In this document: piece by piece, positions 16,770 to 25,359 of the stretch | Numbering within the stretch: position 1 is the first letter of the stretch | Layout of the letters: each line of letters starts with the position of its first letter | NCBI GenBank assembly: GCA_013335535.1 | Contig: JAAXVL010000009.1 | Location: forward strand, 80,566-144,565 | Direction of reading: 5' to 3' | Source: Azonexaceae bacterium | Lineage (GTDB): Bacteria; Pseudomonadota; Gammaproteobacteria; Burkholderiales; Rhodocyclaceae | DNA: 64,000 nucleotides | The notes under the pieces: generated by a model | Databases searched by the model: none | Seen by the model: the letters and a program-made list of their open reading frames with translations, nothing else | Told to the model about the DNA's origin: nothing | Program-made: the position numbers and the translations under genes

Positions 16770-19064
16770 TTATTCCGCGTGAGTTTTGGGCTGGCTCGCC
16801 GTGCGCGGCAGCATGGGTTCGGTGTCGACGTTGCGGGCCTGGGCCATGTAGAGCTTGAAGTAATGGCCTTCGACGGCCATCAACTGGTCATGGTTGCCAA
16901 CTTCGACGATGCGGCCACGGTCCATGACGACCAGCCGGTCAGCCTTGCGCAGCGTGCTCAGGCGGTGGGCGATGGCGATGGTGGTGCGGCCCTTGACCAG
17001 GTTGTCGAGCGCTTTCTGGATTTCTTTCTCGGTCTCGGTATCGACCGCGGAAGTCGCTTCGTCGAGAATCAGGATGCGCGGGTCGATGAGCAGGGCGCGG
17101 GCGATGGAAATGCGCTGGCGTTCGCCGCCAGACAGGCCCTGGCCGCGTTCGCCGACCAGCGAGTCGTAGCCGTGCGGCAGGCGCAGGATGAACTCGTGGG
17201 CGTGGGCGGCGCGGGCGGCGGCGATGATTTCCTGGCGCGTCGCCTTTGGCTTGCCGTAGGCGATGTTGTCGGCGATGGTGCCGAAGAAGAGGAAGGGTTC
17301 CTGGAGGACGAGGCCGATGTGCTGGCGGAATTCGGCGACCGGCACCGAGCGGACATCGACGCCGTCGATCAGGACCTGGCCTTCGGATACGTCGTAGAAG
17401 CGGCAGATCAGATTGACCAGTGTGGACTTGCCGGAGCCGGAATGGCCGACGAGGCCGATCATTTCGCCGGGCTGGATGATCAGGTCGACGTCGCGGGTGA
17501 CCGAGCGGGTGCCGTAGCGGAAGCTGGCTTTCTTGAGTTCGAGCTGGCCGGTGACTTTGGACAGATGCACCGGGTTGGTCGGCTCGGGGACGCTCGAGAC
17601 GTGGTCGAGGATGTCGAAGATGCGCTTGGTGCTCGACGCAGCGCGCTGGGTCGCCGACACAATGCGGCTCATCGAGTCGAGTCGTGTGTAGAAGCGGCCG
17701 ATGTAGGCGAGGAAGGCGGTGAGCACGCCGACCGAGCTGTTGCCTTTGGAAATCTGCCAGATGCCGAAAACCCAGACGACGAGCAGGCCGACTTCGGTGA
17801 GCAGGGTAACCGTCGGTGTGAACAGCGACCAGGTCTTGTTCAGCTTGTCGTTCATCTGCAGGTTGTGCTCGTTGGCGGCGCGGAAACGCTCGCCTTCGCG
17901 CTTTTCCTGGGCAAAGGCCTTGACGACGCGGATGCCGGGGATGGTGTCGGCCAGCACGTTGGTCACTTCGGCCCAGACGCGGTCGATCTTCTCGAAGCCG
18001 GTGCGCAGCTTTTCGCGCACGAAATGGATCATCCAGCCGATGATCGGCAGCGGCAGCAGGGTGACGAGCGCCAGCCACGGATTGATGCTGAACAGGATGA
18101 CCGCGGTCATCGTGATCATCAGCACATCGGTGGCGAAGTTGAGCAGATCGAGCGACAGGAAGATGTTGATGCGGTCGGTTTCGTTGCCGATGCGCGCCAT
18201 GAGGTCACCGGTGCGCTTGCCGCCGAAGTACTCCAACGACAGTCCCAGCAGGTGATCGTAGGTTTGCGTGCGCAGGTCGCGGCCCATACGCTCGGAAACG
18301 AGCGACAGGATGTAGGTGCGGATCCAGCCCAGCCCCCAGGCGAGCAGCGCGGCGCCGAACAGGCCGCCGAGATACATGCCGACCAGCGGCCAGTCGATGG
18401 GCTTGCCGTTCTGGAATGGAATCAGCACGTTGTCCATGAGCGGCATGGTCAGGTAGGGCGGAACGAGCTGGGCGGCTGTCGACGCCAGAGTCAGGGCAAA
18501 GCCCCAGAACAGTTGCCAGCGATAGGGACGGGCAAAACGCCAGAGGCGGAACAGCGTCCAGGTGGAGGGCGCCACAGTGGCTTCGCGGTTGCAGATCGGG
18601 CATTCGTCTTCGCCCGGCGGCAGGGGCGCCTTGCAGGTCGGGCAGCAGTCTTCGATGACGCGCTCGACCGGCTGGCCGGTGACGATGCTGTCGCGATTGA
18701 GGTCGAATTCGTTGATGACGCGCAGGGCGGCCAGGTTTTTGGCCAGGGTGTAGCGCCAGGTGGCGAGCAGGCCCTTTTCGTCGACCAGTTCGAGTGCGCC
18801 GACGCCGGCGTGGTCGTTGTGGTTGAGCGTCAGCCCGCCGCGCAACGGCCATTCCTGCCAGCTGGTGTCACCCGGTGCGTAGGCGAGGAGCCGTCGGTCG
18901 GTGACGATGACGAGACCGGAAGCGAACTGCAGGCGGTTGTCGAGGTCTATCTCGAGCCAGGCTTGGGGCTTTTCTCCAGCGGCTAGTTTTGCCTCAAGCT
19001 CGGTAGCCCATTGGCCGGGGAGCGTCGGCTCGTTGCCGGCAAGAATTTGTGAATTGAGGGTCAT
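16770..19064 (-). CDS. Cyanophycin-associated ABC transporter with N-terminal zinc ribbon
   Basis: 764 residues. Residues 1-140 form an unusual N-terminal domain with PH-like text (LEIDLDNRLQFASGLVIVTDRRLLAY), followed by a zinc ribbon with Cys at 141, 144, 155 and 158 (CPTC-x10-CPIC), then a six-helix exporter domain (about 180-480) and a nucleotide-binding domain with GHSGSGKST, LSGGERQRISIARALL and LILDEATSAVDTETE. Start fixed at ATG 19064 (MTLNSQILAGNEP); further upstream the frame is antisense to nirJ. First gene of the minus-strand cyanophycin transcript. Substrate unknown. Confidence 0.87.
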   Translation of the reverse strand: MTLNSQILAGNEPTLPGQWATELEAKLAAGEKPQAWLEIDLDNRLQFASGLVIVTDRRLLAYAPGDTSWQEWPLRGGLTLNHNDHAGVGALELVDEKGLLATWRYTLAKNLAALRVINEFDLNRDSIVTGQPVERVIEDCCPTCKAPLPPGEDECPICNREATVAPSTWTLFRLWRFARPYRWQLFWGFALTLASTAAQLVPPYLTMPLMDNVLIPFQNGKPIDWPLVGMYLGGLFGAALLAWGLGWIRTYILSLVSERMGRDLRTQTYDHLLGLSLEYFGGKRTGDLMARIGNETDRINIFLSLDLLNFATDVLMITMTAVILFSINPWLALVTLLPLPIIGWMIHFVREKLRTGFEKIDRVWAEVTNVLADTIPGIRVVKAFAQEKREGERFRAANEHNLQMNDKLNKTWSLFTPTVTLLTEVGLLVVWVFGIWQISKGNSSVGVLTAFLAYIGRFYTRLDSMSRIVSATQRAASSTKRIFDILDHVSSVPEPTNPVHLSKVTGQLELKKASFRYGTRSVTRDVDLIIQPGEMIGLVGHSGSGKSTLVNLICRFYDVSEGQVLIDGVDVRSVPVAEFRQHIGLVLQEPFLFFGTIADNIAYGKPKATRQEIIAAARAAHAHEFILRLPHGYDSLVGERGQGLSGGERQRISIARALLIDPRILILDEATSAVDTETEKEIQKALDNLVKGRTTIAIAHRLSTLRKADRLVVMDRGRIVEVGNHDQLMAVEGHYFKLYMAQARNVDTEPMLPRTASQPKTHAE

Positions 19065-19121
19065 CGGAAGAGTATACCGCAAGGGTTGCGCTGCTCGGCC
19101 AATGCCTCTGTTTGGCCGTGC

Positions 19122-19135
19122 TTGACGCGCATCAA
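19122..19135 (+). promoter_or_regulatory. FNR/Dnr-like operator before nirJ
   Basis: TTGACGCGCATCAA matches TTGAT-N4-ATCAA with one change (T to C at position 5). It lies in the 126-bp divergent gap, 56-69 bp before the nirJ start and about 60-70 bp before the ABC gene start. It fits independent anaerobic control of nirJN, which the cyanophycin block separates from the rest of the nir cluster. Confidence 0.65.
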
Positions 19136-19190
19136 GGCGCCGGCCCGGCGGCTGCCGTTGAATGGCCCCAAATCCAGAACAAGGATGTTC

Positions 19191-20330
19191 ATGTTTCGCA
19201 TCTCCCAATACATGCAGGAAATTGCCGAGCCGACCCCGCTTGGTCCCAAGCGCAATCCGCCCGGCCCGGTGGTGATCTGGAATCTGATCCGGCGCTGCAA
19301 CCTGACCTGCAAGCACTGTTATTCGATTTCGGCCGACACGAACTTTCCCGGCGAGCTGAGCACCGAGCAGGTTTTTTCGGTGATGGACGATCTCAAGGGC
19401 TTCAAGGTGCCGGTGTTGATCCTGTCTGGCGGCGAACCGCTGCTGCGGCCGGATATTTACGACATCGCACAACGGGCGAAGGCCAAGGGCTTTTACGTTG
19501 GCTTGTCGTCGAACGGTACGCTGATCGACGAGAACAACATCGACAGGATTGCCGAGTGCGATTTCAACTACGTCGGTATTTCGCTCGATGGTCTGGGCGC
19601 CACGCACGACAAGTTCCGCCGCATGGATGGGGCTTTCGAGGCGTCGCTCAAGGGCATTCGCCTGTGCCGCGATCTGGGTTTGAAGATTGGCGTCCGTTTC
19701 ACGATGACGCAGGACAATGCACACGACCTGCCCGGCCTGCTCAAGCTGGTCGAGGACGAAGGCATCGACCGCTTCTATTTCTCGCACCTCAACTACGCCG
19801 GGCGCGGCAACAAGAACCGCAAGGACGACGCGCAGCACAAGCTGACGCGGTGGGCGATGGACCTGCTTTTCGACACTTGTTGGGATTACCGACAGCGCGG
19901 GCTGGAGAAGGAATTCACGACCGGCAACAACGATGCCGACGGCGTCTATTTTCTGCACTGGGTGCGCCGGCGCTTTCCGGAGAAGGCGGCGCATGTCGAG
20001 GCCAAGCTGCGGCAGTGGGGCGGCAATTCGTCGGGCGTCAATGTCGCCAATATCGACAACCTCGGCAACGTGCATCCGGACACCATGTGGTGGCACCACA
20101 ACCTGGGCAACGTCAAGGATCGGCCGTTTTCGCAGATCTGGCCGGATACGTCGGATGCCCTGATGGCCGGCTTGAAACAGCATCCGCGCGCGGTCAAGGG
20201 GCGCTGTGGGGCGTGCGCCTACCTCGGCATCTGCAACGGCAACACCCGTGTTCGTGCCCAGCAGATGACGGGCGACGCCTGGGCGGAAGACCCCGGCTGC
20301 TATCTGGCCGATGAGGAAATCGGGCTATGA
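19191..20330 (+). CDS. nirJ: NirJ, radical SAM heme d1 biosynthesis enzyme
   Basis: Radical SAM protein that replaces the propionate side chains at C3 and C8 by oxo groups during heme d1 synthesis. 379 residues. The radical SAM cluster motif CNLTCKHCY sits near residue 40, GGEPLL near 80, and a C-terminal SPASM/Twitch-like cluster region (CGACAYLGICNGNTRVRAQ ... DPGCY). Start ATG 19191 (MFRISQYMQEIAEP) is preferred over 19185 and longer extensions since AAGG lies 6 bp upstream and NirJ proteins begin with this LRISxYL-like text. Overlaps nirN by 4 bp (ATGA). Confidence 0.94.
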   Translation: MFRISQYMQEIAEPTPLGPKRNPPGPVVIWNLIRRCNLTCKHCYSISADTNFPGELSTEQVFSVMDDLKGFKVPVLILSGGEPLLRPDIYDIAQRAKAKGFYVGLSSNGTLIDENNIDRIAECDFNYVGISLDGLGATHDKFRRMDGAFEASLKGIRLCRDLGLKIGVRFTMTQDNAHDLPGLLKLVEDEGIDRFYFSHLNYAGRGNKNRKDDAQHKLTRWAMDLLFDTCWDYRQRGLEKEFTTGNNDADGVYFLHWVRRRFPEKAAHVEAKLRQWGGNSSGVNVANIDNLGNVHPDTMWWHHNLGNVKDRPFSQIWPDTSDALMAGLKQHPRAVKGRCGACAYLGICNGNTRVRAQQMTGDAWAEDPGCYLADEEIGL

Positions 20331-21901
20331 AAACCAGGGCGGCGGGGCTTTTCATTTTTGGCCTGTTTTTCCAGTTGACCGTGGCAAGCAGCGCCGGCGC
20401 GGCAGAAGTCGGCGACAACTTCAAGCAGCATTGCGCCGCCTGCCATGGCGCCGACCGACTGGGCGGCATCGGCCCGGCGCTGATTCCGGAGAACCTTGCC
20501 CGCCTGCGCAAGCCGGAGGCGGAGAAGGTCATTCGCGACGGCCGGCCGGCGACGCAGATGCTCGGCATTGGCCAGACCCTGTCGGCCGACGAGATCAAGG
20601 CGCTGGTCGATTACGTCTACACGCCGATCAAGCCGATGCCGGCCTGGGGCGAGAAGGAAATCAACGCCTCGCGCATCGTCAGTCACGCGCCGGGTAGCCT
20701 GCCCGACAAGCCGCAATTCACGGCTGATCCACTCAACCTGTTCGTCGTTGTCGAAAGCGGCGATCACCATGTGTCGATTCTCGACGGCGACAAGCTCGAA
20801 CCGATCCATCGTTTCCAGTCGCGCTTCGCCCTGCACGGCGGGCCGAAATTCACGCCGGATGGCCGCTACGTTTTCTTCGCTTCGCGCGATGGCTGGATCA
20901 CCAAATTCGACCTGTGGAACCTCAAGGTCGTCGCCGAAGTGCGCGCCGGCATCAACACGCGCAACGCCGCGGTATCGGCCGACGGCAAGTGGGTGGCGGT
21001 GGCCAATTATCTGCCGCACAGCCTGGTCATCCTCGACGCCGATCTCAAGCTGCAGAAAATCCTGCCGGTCAGTGACAAGGACGGCAAGGTGTCGTCGCGC
21101 GTTTCGGCGGTCTATGACGCGAGTCCGCGTCAGAGCTTCGTCGCGGCGCTGAAGGACGTGAAAGAGGTCTGGGAGGTCTCGTACAACCCAAAGGCCGACG
21201 CCATTCCGGCCGGCATGATCCACGACTACAAGTATCAGGAAGGCGCCTTCATCCCCGGTTTCCTCAACCCGCAGCGCACGCAGCTTGATGACTACCTCGA
21301 CGACTTCTATTTCACCCAGGGCTACGACGAGCTGATGGGGGCCTCGCGCAACGATGCCAAGGCGGCGGTGACGGGCCAGGTGGTCAATCTCGATGCGCGC
21401 AAGAAGATCGCCGATCTCGAGTTGCCCGGCATGCCCCACCTCGGCTCCGGCATCAGTTGGGAATGGCAGGGAAAAACAGTCATGGCGACGCCGAATCTCA
21501 ACGAAGGCCTGATCAGCATCATCGACATGAAAACCTGGCAGACGATCAAACAGATCAAGACGCGCGGCCCGGGCTTTTTCATGCGCAGCCACGAAAACAG
21601 CAGTTACGCGTGGACCGATTCGATGATGAGCAAGGAGTTCAAGGACACCATGCAGATCATCGACAAGAAAACGCTGGAAATCGTCGCCGAACTCAAACCG
21701 GAGCCGGGCAAAACCTTCGCCCACGTGGAGTTTACGAAAGATGGCAAGTATGTGCTGGCCAGCCTGTGGGAAATGGACGGTGCGCTGATCATCTACGACG
21801 CGGTGACGCTCAAGGAAGTGAAGCGGCTGCCGATGAAAAAACCGGTCGGCAAGTACAACGTCTGGAACAAGATCACCAAGTCAGAGGGCACCAGCCACTG
21901 A
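20327..21901 (+). CDS. nirN: NirN, NirS-like cytochrome for heme d1 maturation
   Basis: 524 residues: signal peptide, c-heme domain with CAACHGADRLGGIGPAL near residue 40 and GQTLSADEIKALVDYVYTP, then a d1-type eight-bladed propeller. Compared with NirS, it lacks strong NirS-specific text but keeps the overall layout. In Pseudomonas NirN performs the last dehydrogenation of dihydro-heme d1 and hands d1 to NirS. The signal-peptide core LFIFGLFFQLTVASSAG is encoded by a dispersed-repeat copy (20349-20387). Coupled to nirJ by ATGA. Confidence 0.92.
   Translation: MKTRAAGLFIFGLFFQLTVASSAGAAEVGDNFKQHCAACHGADRLGGIGPALIPENLARLRKPEAEKVIRDGRPATQMLGIGQTLSADEIKALVDYVYTPIKPMPAWGEKEINASRIVSHAPGSLPDKPQFTADPLNLFVVVESGDHHVSILDGDKLEPIHRFQSRFALHGGPKFTPDGRYVFFASRDGWITKFDLWNLKVVAEVRAGINTRNAAVSADGKWVAVANYLPHSLVILDADLKLQKILPVSDKDGKVSSRVSAVYDASPRQSFVAALKDVKEVWEVSYNPKADAIPAGMIHDYKYQEGAFIPGFLNPQRTQLDDYLDDFYFTQGYDELMGASRNDAKAAVTGQVVNLDARKKIADLELPGMPHLGSGISWEWQGKTVMATPNLNEGLISIIDMKTWQTIKQIKTRGPGFFMRSHENSSYAWTDSMMSKEFKDTMQIIDKKTLEIVAELKPEPGKTFAHVEFTKDGKYVLASLWEMDGALIIYDAVTLKEVKRLPMKKPVGKYNVWNKITKSEGTSH
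20349..20387 (-). repeat. Dispersed 40-bp repeat, copy 4 (in nirN)
   Basis: Minus strand: GCCACGGTCAACTGGAAAAA then CAGGCCAAAAATGAAAA. Plus strand encodes FIFGLFFQLTVA of the NirN signal peptide, same frame and orientation as copy 1. Confidence 0.92.
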
Positions 21902-22600
21902 GTGGAATTTCAATTTTGGGCGAAATTTCCGGTTGACCGTGGAAGGGTGGCCTTGTCAGCTTTGACTGACAAAATTGACCTAAATGCGCCGGGGTTTTGG
22001 TTTGTTAATGTTTAAGTTGTTGATTTAAATCGTTGTTGTTTGTCGGTGTGCTTTTGGCACGTATCTGGCTATAAAGCCTTCCGGAAGTCGGCAGTACCCA
22101 ATGGCGCCTCTTCCTTTCCTCCCAGGGGAAGAGGCGCCGAACAACCGCCACTGAAATTCGATGGCTATTTTTCGACTGCGTTGCGAACCGGGAATGCCTC
22201 TCCGCAAGGGAAATGCCGATTTCCATCCTGACTGCCCGGTCAATCTTGAGGGGGCCGAGCGCTGTTCAGGCGCCCGCCAAGCTGCTGGCGAGCTAGGTGT
22301 TTCGTGTCATTTCTGGCGGAACGCAAGTGTTGATTGTCATAATTGTCAGCCGTGCCGGCGTGTAAAGTTTGATGTCACGCCAGCGGACAAGCCACGAATC
22401 ACGGTTGCCAAAACCTGGGAGCGCTGCCCGGTAGCCCGTCGTACGGCCGATTTCAGCTGGCTGCAACGTTCCCTGCTGCGTGCTTCTCCTGTCGTCCCAA
22501 GCCCGCGTTTAAGCACCGGTGAGCAGCGGGCATATGTCTTGCACATAAACGTCGGCAGCAAAATAAATTCATCCCTATTCACCATTACCGGAGAAGACTC
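21902..22600. other. 700-bp intergenic region after nirN
   Basis: No convincing gene on either strand. It begins with a dispersed-repeat copy (21907-21944), continues with an AT-rich stretch (21970-22050), then a strong 12-bp stem (22103-22114 with 22127-22138, GGCGCCTCTTCC arms) without a T-run, and ends in the leader of the DUF3149 gene. A plus-strand open frame at 22161-22649 overlaps the DUF3149 start and has no recognisable protein features. Confidence 0.6.
21907..21944 (-). repeat. Dispersed 40-bp repeat, copy 5 (after nirN)
   Basis: Minus strand: TCCACGGTCAACCGGAAATT then TCGCCCAAAATTGAAAT. Intergenic, 5 bp after the nirN stop. Confidence 0.93.
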
Positions 22601-22765
22601 ATGGCATGGGAACTCTTATTCACGTCCGACATTGGCATATTCAGCTTGATCACCATCGGCTTCATTCTCGTCATGGCGGTCTACATCTGGCGTTACGCAA
22701 TGCAGCACGCCAGGCAGGAGGAGAAGGAAATCAACTCGCACAAGCCCGTGGCCGGCGTGCATTAG
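22601..22765 (+). CDS. DUF3149 small membrane protein
   Basis: 54 residues (MAWELLFTSDIGIFSLITIG...), one transmembrane helix (about 10-33, IGIFSLITIGFILVMAVYIW) and a charged cytoplasmic-type tail (QHARQEEKEINSHK). A CGGAGAAG ribosome binding site lies 4-12 bases before the ATG. Matches the short DUF3149 family of betaproteobacteria, function unknown. Monocistronic, with hairpins on both sides. Confidence 0.82.
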   Translation: MAWELLFTSDIGIFSLITIGFILVMAVYIWRYAMQHARQEEKEINSHKPVAGVH

Positions 22766-22786
22766 CTTGAGTTCTGGCAAGTACAG

Positions 22787-22835
22787 ACCAGGAGACCGGG
22801 GAGAGTAAACAAAAACAAACCCCGCAACTCCTGGT
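22787..22835. terminator. Hairpin between DUF3149 and glycine-zipper genes
   Basis: ACCAGGAG (22787-22794) pairs with CTCCTGGT (22828-22835), with inner GGGG/CCCC pairing around an A-rich loop. It lies between convergent genes ending at 22765 and 22865. There is no proper T-run after the stem on either strand, so a terminator role is only probable. Confidence 0.4.
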
Positions 22836-22864
22836 TCCGCCGGCTTTTGGCTTGAGTCGGTAGA

Positions 22865-23344
22865 TCAGTAGCGCCGAACGGCGCCACCATTGTCGATGTA
22901 GAGTCGGTCGCCAACGCGCAGGTCGACGAAATCGGTGTTCTGAATCAGGGCTTGGTAACTGCCGTTTTCCATCCGGATGGTGAGCCGGAACTGGTCACCC
23001 TGCGGCTGGTTGGCCTTTTCAATCTGATGTCCGATCAAGGCGCCGCCAGCTGCGCCAATGACCGTGGCCGCCGTGTTGCCATTACCTTCACCGACCTGGT
23101 GGCCGATCAAGCCGCCGATCACCGCGCCGGCAATGGCGCCGACGCCGATACCGCTGTTGTTCTCGGGCCGGAGCAGGTCGATGGCGTAAACCGAGCCGTA
23201 GCCTGGGTGAAGGTCGCGCGAGTAAGCAATCGGCGGGTAATCCCGCTCCCAGCCCGGGCCGTACATCGGGGCGCAGCCGGTGAGGGCCAGCATGCCGGCC
23301 AGGCCGATGGCTGCTGCCGATTTATTCAATGCATTCACGATCAT
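22865..23344 (-). CDS. Glycine-zipper outer-membrane lipoprotein (SlyB/17-kDa antigen-like)
   Basis: 159 residues: lipoprotein signal with lipobox LTGC (Cys at about 24), a Tyr/Pro-rich stretch, a glycine-zipper pair GIGVGAIAGAVIGGLIGHQVGEGNG ... TVIGAAGGALIGHQIE (split here by position: about 66-90 and 95-110), and a C-terminal beta domain ending VDLRVGDRLYIDNGGAVRRY. Such proteins embed in the outer membrane and are linked to envelope integrity. A GAGGAGAT ribosome binding site precedes the start. No operon partners. Confidence 0.85.
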   Translation of the reverse strand: MIVNALNKSAAAIGLAGMLALTGCAPMYGPGWERDYPPIAYSRDLHPGYGSVYAIDLLRPENNSGIGVGAIAGAVIGGLIGHQVGEGNGNTAATVIGAAGGALIGHQIEKANQPQGDQFRLTIRMENGSYQALIQNTDFVDLRVGDRLYIDNGGAVRRY

Positions 23345-23523
23345 CTCCTCCGTAACCCGGCCGGCTGAGCAGTGCCGCGGGCAAGTTGCGTTCTTCTATG
23401 TGGCGAAGCACACCGTGGCCGTCCCGCCTGTCGGTGTGCTTCGTCATGGTGCCGCATATGCCCGGCAAGTACAACGCAAGAAGCGAAACCGCCCGAGGCA
23501 ATGGGCGGTGCGCTGGCGCTTGC

Positions 23524-24345
23524 CTAGCGTGCGGGCATTTTCAAAACGCGCTGGCGGCTGCCGACAAGGCCAAGCAGCGCAAGTCCGGCCAGGGCCAGCG
23601 AACCGGGTTCCGGCACGGCGTTGGCTGCAGCGAGGGCAAGCGGGCCGCGGGCGGTCAGCGAAAAATCGTCGATGGCCAAGCCATCGTCTGCTCCGCTGGC
23701 GTCGAAATCACTCCAGCGCAGCCAGAAAGTGCTGTTCGCAGCGATTTCCAGACCGGTGATGGTGGCGCTCAGGCTTGTCCGGTTGGCAGCTTCATTGCCA
23801 TTCTTTTGGCCGTCATCGTTCGTGTTGGGCGTGACAAAGTCCAGGGCGCTGAAGCTGGTGTAGGTGCCGCTCGACAGGCCGGTGGCGGTGGTGCTGTATT
23901 GGAAGGCGAGACGGTCGGTGCGGTTTTCGGTCCCAAGGCGCCATTCCTCGCCGGTAAAGGCGATGTCGAGCGAGGTGATGGTGATGCCGGTGTTGTTGAC
24001 GAAGGTGACACCGAAGATGGGGGCGAGCGCGTTGCTGCGCAGGCTGCCCAGGGCGCGTTCGGCGCCGGAGGCTGGTCCATAGCTGTATATGTCGCCTGTT
24101 TGGGAGCTACCGTTGTTGGCAACGTACTCCTGATTAACAGAGTCGCTGGTGCCCGATTCATCGATTGCCCAGCCCGTGGGCAACATCGGGTCGGGCAGTG
24201 CTGTACCTGGGCGGCCCAGGGTGTTGAAATTCTGTGTGTAGGCGCTGCCCAGCGATGTCAGGCTGACAGGCGTGGCATGCGCGCTGCCGAGGACGGAAAG
24301 GGCCAGAGCGATGGCAAGGCTGGCGCGGCAGGTATTCTTGGTCAT
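23524..24345 (-). CDS. PEP-CTERM sorting-domain exported protein
   Basis: 273 residues with a signal peptide (SLAIALALSVLGSAHA), a secreted beta-rich body (TSLGSAYTQNFNTLGRPGTALP ... GYAIDESGTS-like text) and a classical C-terminal sorting tag VPEPGSLALAGLALLGLVGSRQR. Such tags are cleaved by exosortase EpsH-type enzymes and link to exopolysaccharide and biofilm. No exosortase is in the window. The body resembles lamin-tail/LTD-associated extracellular proteins only loosely, so the function is open. Confidence 0.88.
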   Translation of the reverse strand: MTKNTCRASLAIALALSVLGSAHATPVSLTSLGSAYTQNFNTLGRPGTALPDPMLPTGWAIDESGTSDSVNQEYVANNGSSQTGDIYSYGPASGAERALGSLRSNALAPIFGVTFVNNTGITITSLDIAFTGEEWRLGTENRTDRLAFQYSTTATGLSSGTYTSFSALDFVTPNTNDDGQKNGNEAANRTSLSATITGLEIAANSTFWLRWSDFDASGADDGLAIDDFSLTARGPLALAAANAVPEPGSLALAGLALLGLVGSRQRVLKMPAR

Positions 24346-24491
24346 GTTTGAAATTCCGGGAGAGGATTCGTTGTCTTAGGGGGCAGTCTATGGGGAGCGT
24401 TTGCCGCGCCCTGTGAAATAACCCTCGCTTGGCCCAAACGAATGGAAGGCGGCGGCATAAAATCGGGAAAAGCGATTCGCCGCTAGGTGCG

Positions 24492-24530
24492 TTGCCACGG
24501 TCAACCGGAAAATTTGATCAAAAATGAAAT
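24492..24530 (+). repeat. Dispersed 40-bp repeat, copy 6 (before L,D-transpeptidase)
   Basis: GCCACGGTCAACCGGAAAAT then TTGATCAAAAATGAAAT. Its final ATGAAAT supplies the ATG of the 18-codon leader frame. Confidence 0.93.
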
Positions 24531-24580
24531 TTCCTCGAACGCTATTTTTCTTTTCAATTCTCGCCGGGTGGCATGCATGA
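24524..24580 (+). other. 18-codon leader frame overlapping the L,D-transpeptidase start
   Basis: ATG 24524 opens a frame encoding MKFPRTLFFFSILAGWHA then TGA, a sequence shaped like a signal peptide. Its stop overlaps ATG 24577 of the next frame as ATGA. Either a frameshift has detached the signal peptide from the enzyme, or this is a coupled leader peptide. Its ATG is the terminal ATGAAAT of a dispersed-repeat copy. Confidence 0.35.
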
Positions 24581-25302
24581 CGCCATCGGGCGCCTCGGGC
24601 GTTTCCCCGACGTTGGCTACGTCGGCGCGGCAATTGGTGCTGGTTGTTGCGACGGGCTGGGGTAGTGCTGTAGGTCGCTTGCAGCGGTTCGAGCGGGCGT
24701 CTCGCGGCGCAGCGTGGCACTCGCTTGGTCGGCAAATTCCGGTCAGCCTCGGACGATCGGGCCTGGCCTGGGGGCGGGGCTGGCATCCGCCTGTGAATGG
24801 TCTTGAGAAACGAGAGGGTGATGGCTGCGCCCCGGCCGGTATTTTCGCCATCACGGCCCTGTTCGGTTATGCCGCGCCGGACAGCGCTCTGGCCCGTGCC
24901 GCCAGGCTGCCCTATCTGTCGGCTAGGCCAGACCTCAAGGCGATCGACGATCCGGCCTCGGCGTACTACAACCGCATCGTCGACCAATCCGCCGTAACGC
25001 CCGAGTGGGCCTCGTGCGAGGACATGCTGCGGGATGACGACCGCTACGCCATCGGCGCCGTTGTCGCCCACAACACCGAGCCCGCGGTACCGGGCGCCGG
25101 TTCGTGCATCTTCCTGCACGTCTGGGCCGGACCGGATGTGCCAACCGCCGGCTGTACGGCAATGGCGCAGGCCGACATGAGCGAGATCGCCCATTGGCTG
25201 GATGCGTCGGCAGCCCCCGTGCTGGTTCAGTTGCCGCAGGCCGAGTACGACGTCCGGCGCACCGCCTGGGGTTTGCCAGTGGGCTCGACGGCAATGCGAT
25301 GA
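24577..25302 (+). CDS. L,D-transpeptidase (YkuD) family protein
   Basis: 241 residues from ATG 24577. Family text: SARQLVLVVATGWGSAVGRLQRFER, IPVSLGRSGLAWGRGWH, GIFAITALFGYA. The catalytic site is FLHVWAGPDVPTAGCTAM, with His181 and nucleophile Cys193 (Ser before Gly replaced by Ala). These enzymes form 3-3 cross-links or attach proteins to peptidoglycan in the periplasm, yet this reading frame has no signal peptide; one lies in another frame just upstream (24524-24580), pointing to a frameshift. Confidence 0.8.
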   Translation: MTPSGASGVSPTLATSARQLVLVVATGWGSAVGRLQRFERASRGAAWHSLGRQIPVSLGRSGLAWGRGWHPPVNGLEKREGDGCAPAGIFAITALFGYAAPDSALARAARLPYLSARPDLKAIDDPASAYYNRIVDQSAVTPEWASCEDMLRDDDRYAIGAVVAHNTEPAVPGAGSCIFLHVWAGPDVPTAGCTAMAQADMSEIAHWLDASAAPVLVQLPQAEYDVRRTAWGLPVGSTAMR

Positions 25303-25359
25303 CAGTCGCCAGTCAGCCGGCTAGACTGGCTGCCTTTCAAACATTCCGCGCCGTCACCT

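Noticed and set aside
22025..22045. TTGATTTAAATCGT as a third FNR box.
   Set aside because: Two mismatches in the second half-site and more than 550 bp from the nearest start codon.
22161..22649. 163-codon open frame with several Cys pairs in the gap after nirN.
   Set aside because: Runs through a hairpin-rich leader and overlaps the well-supported DUF3149 start; no ribosome binding site and no recognisable motif.
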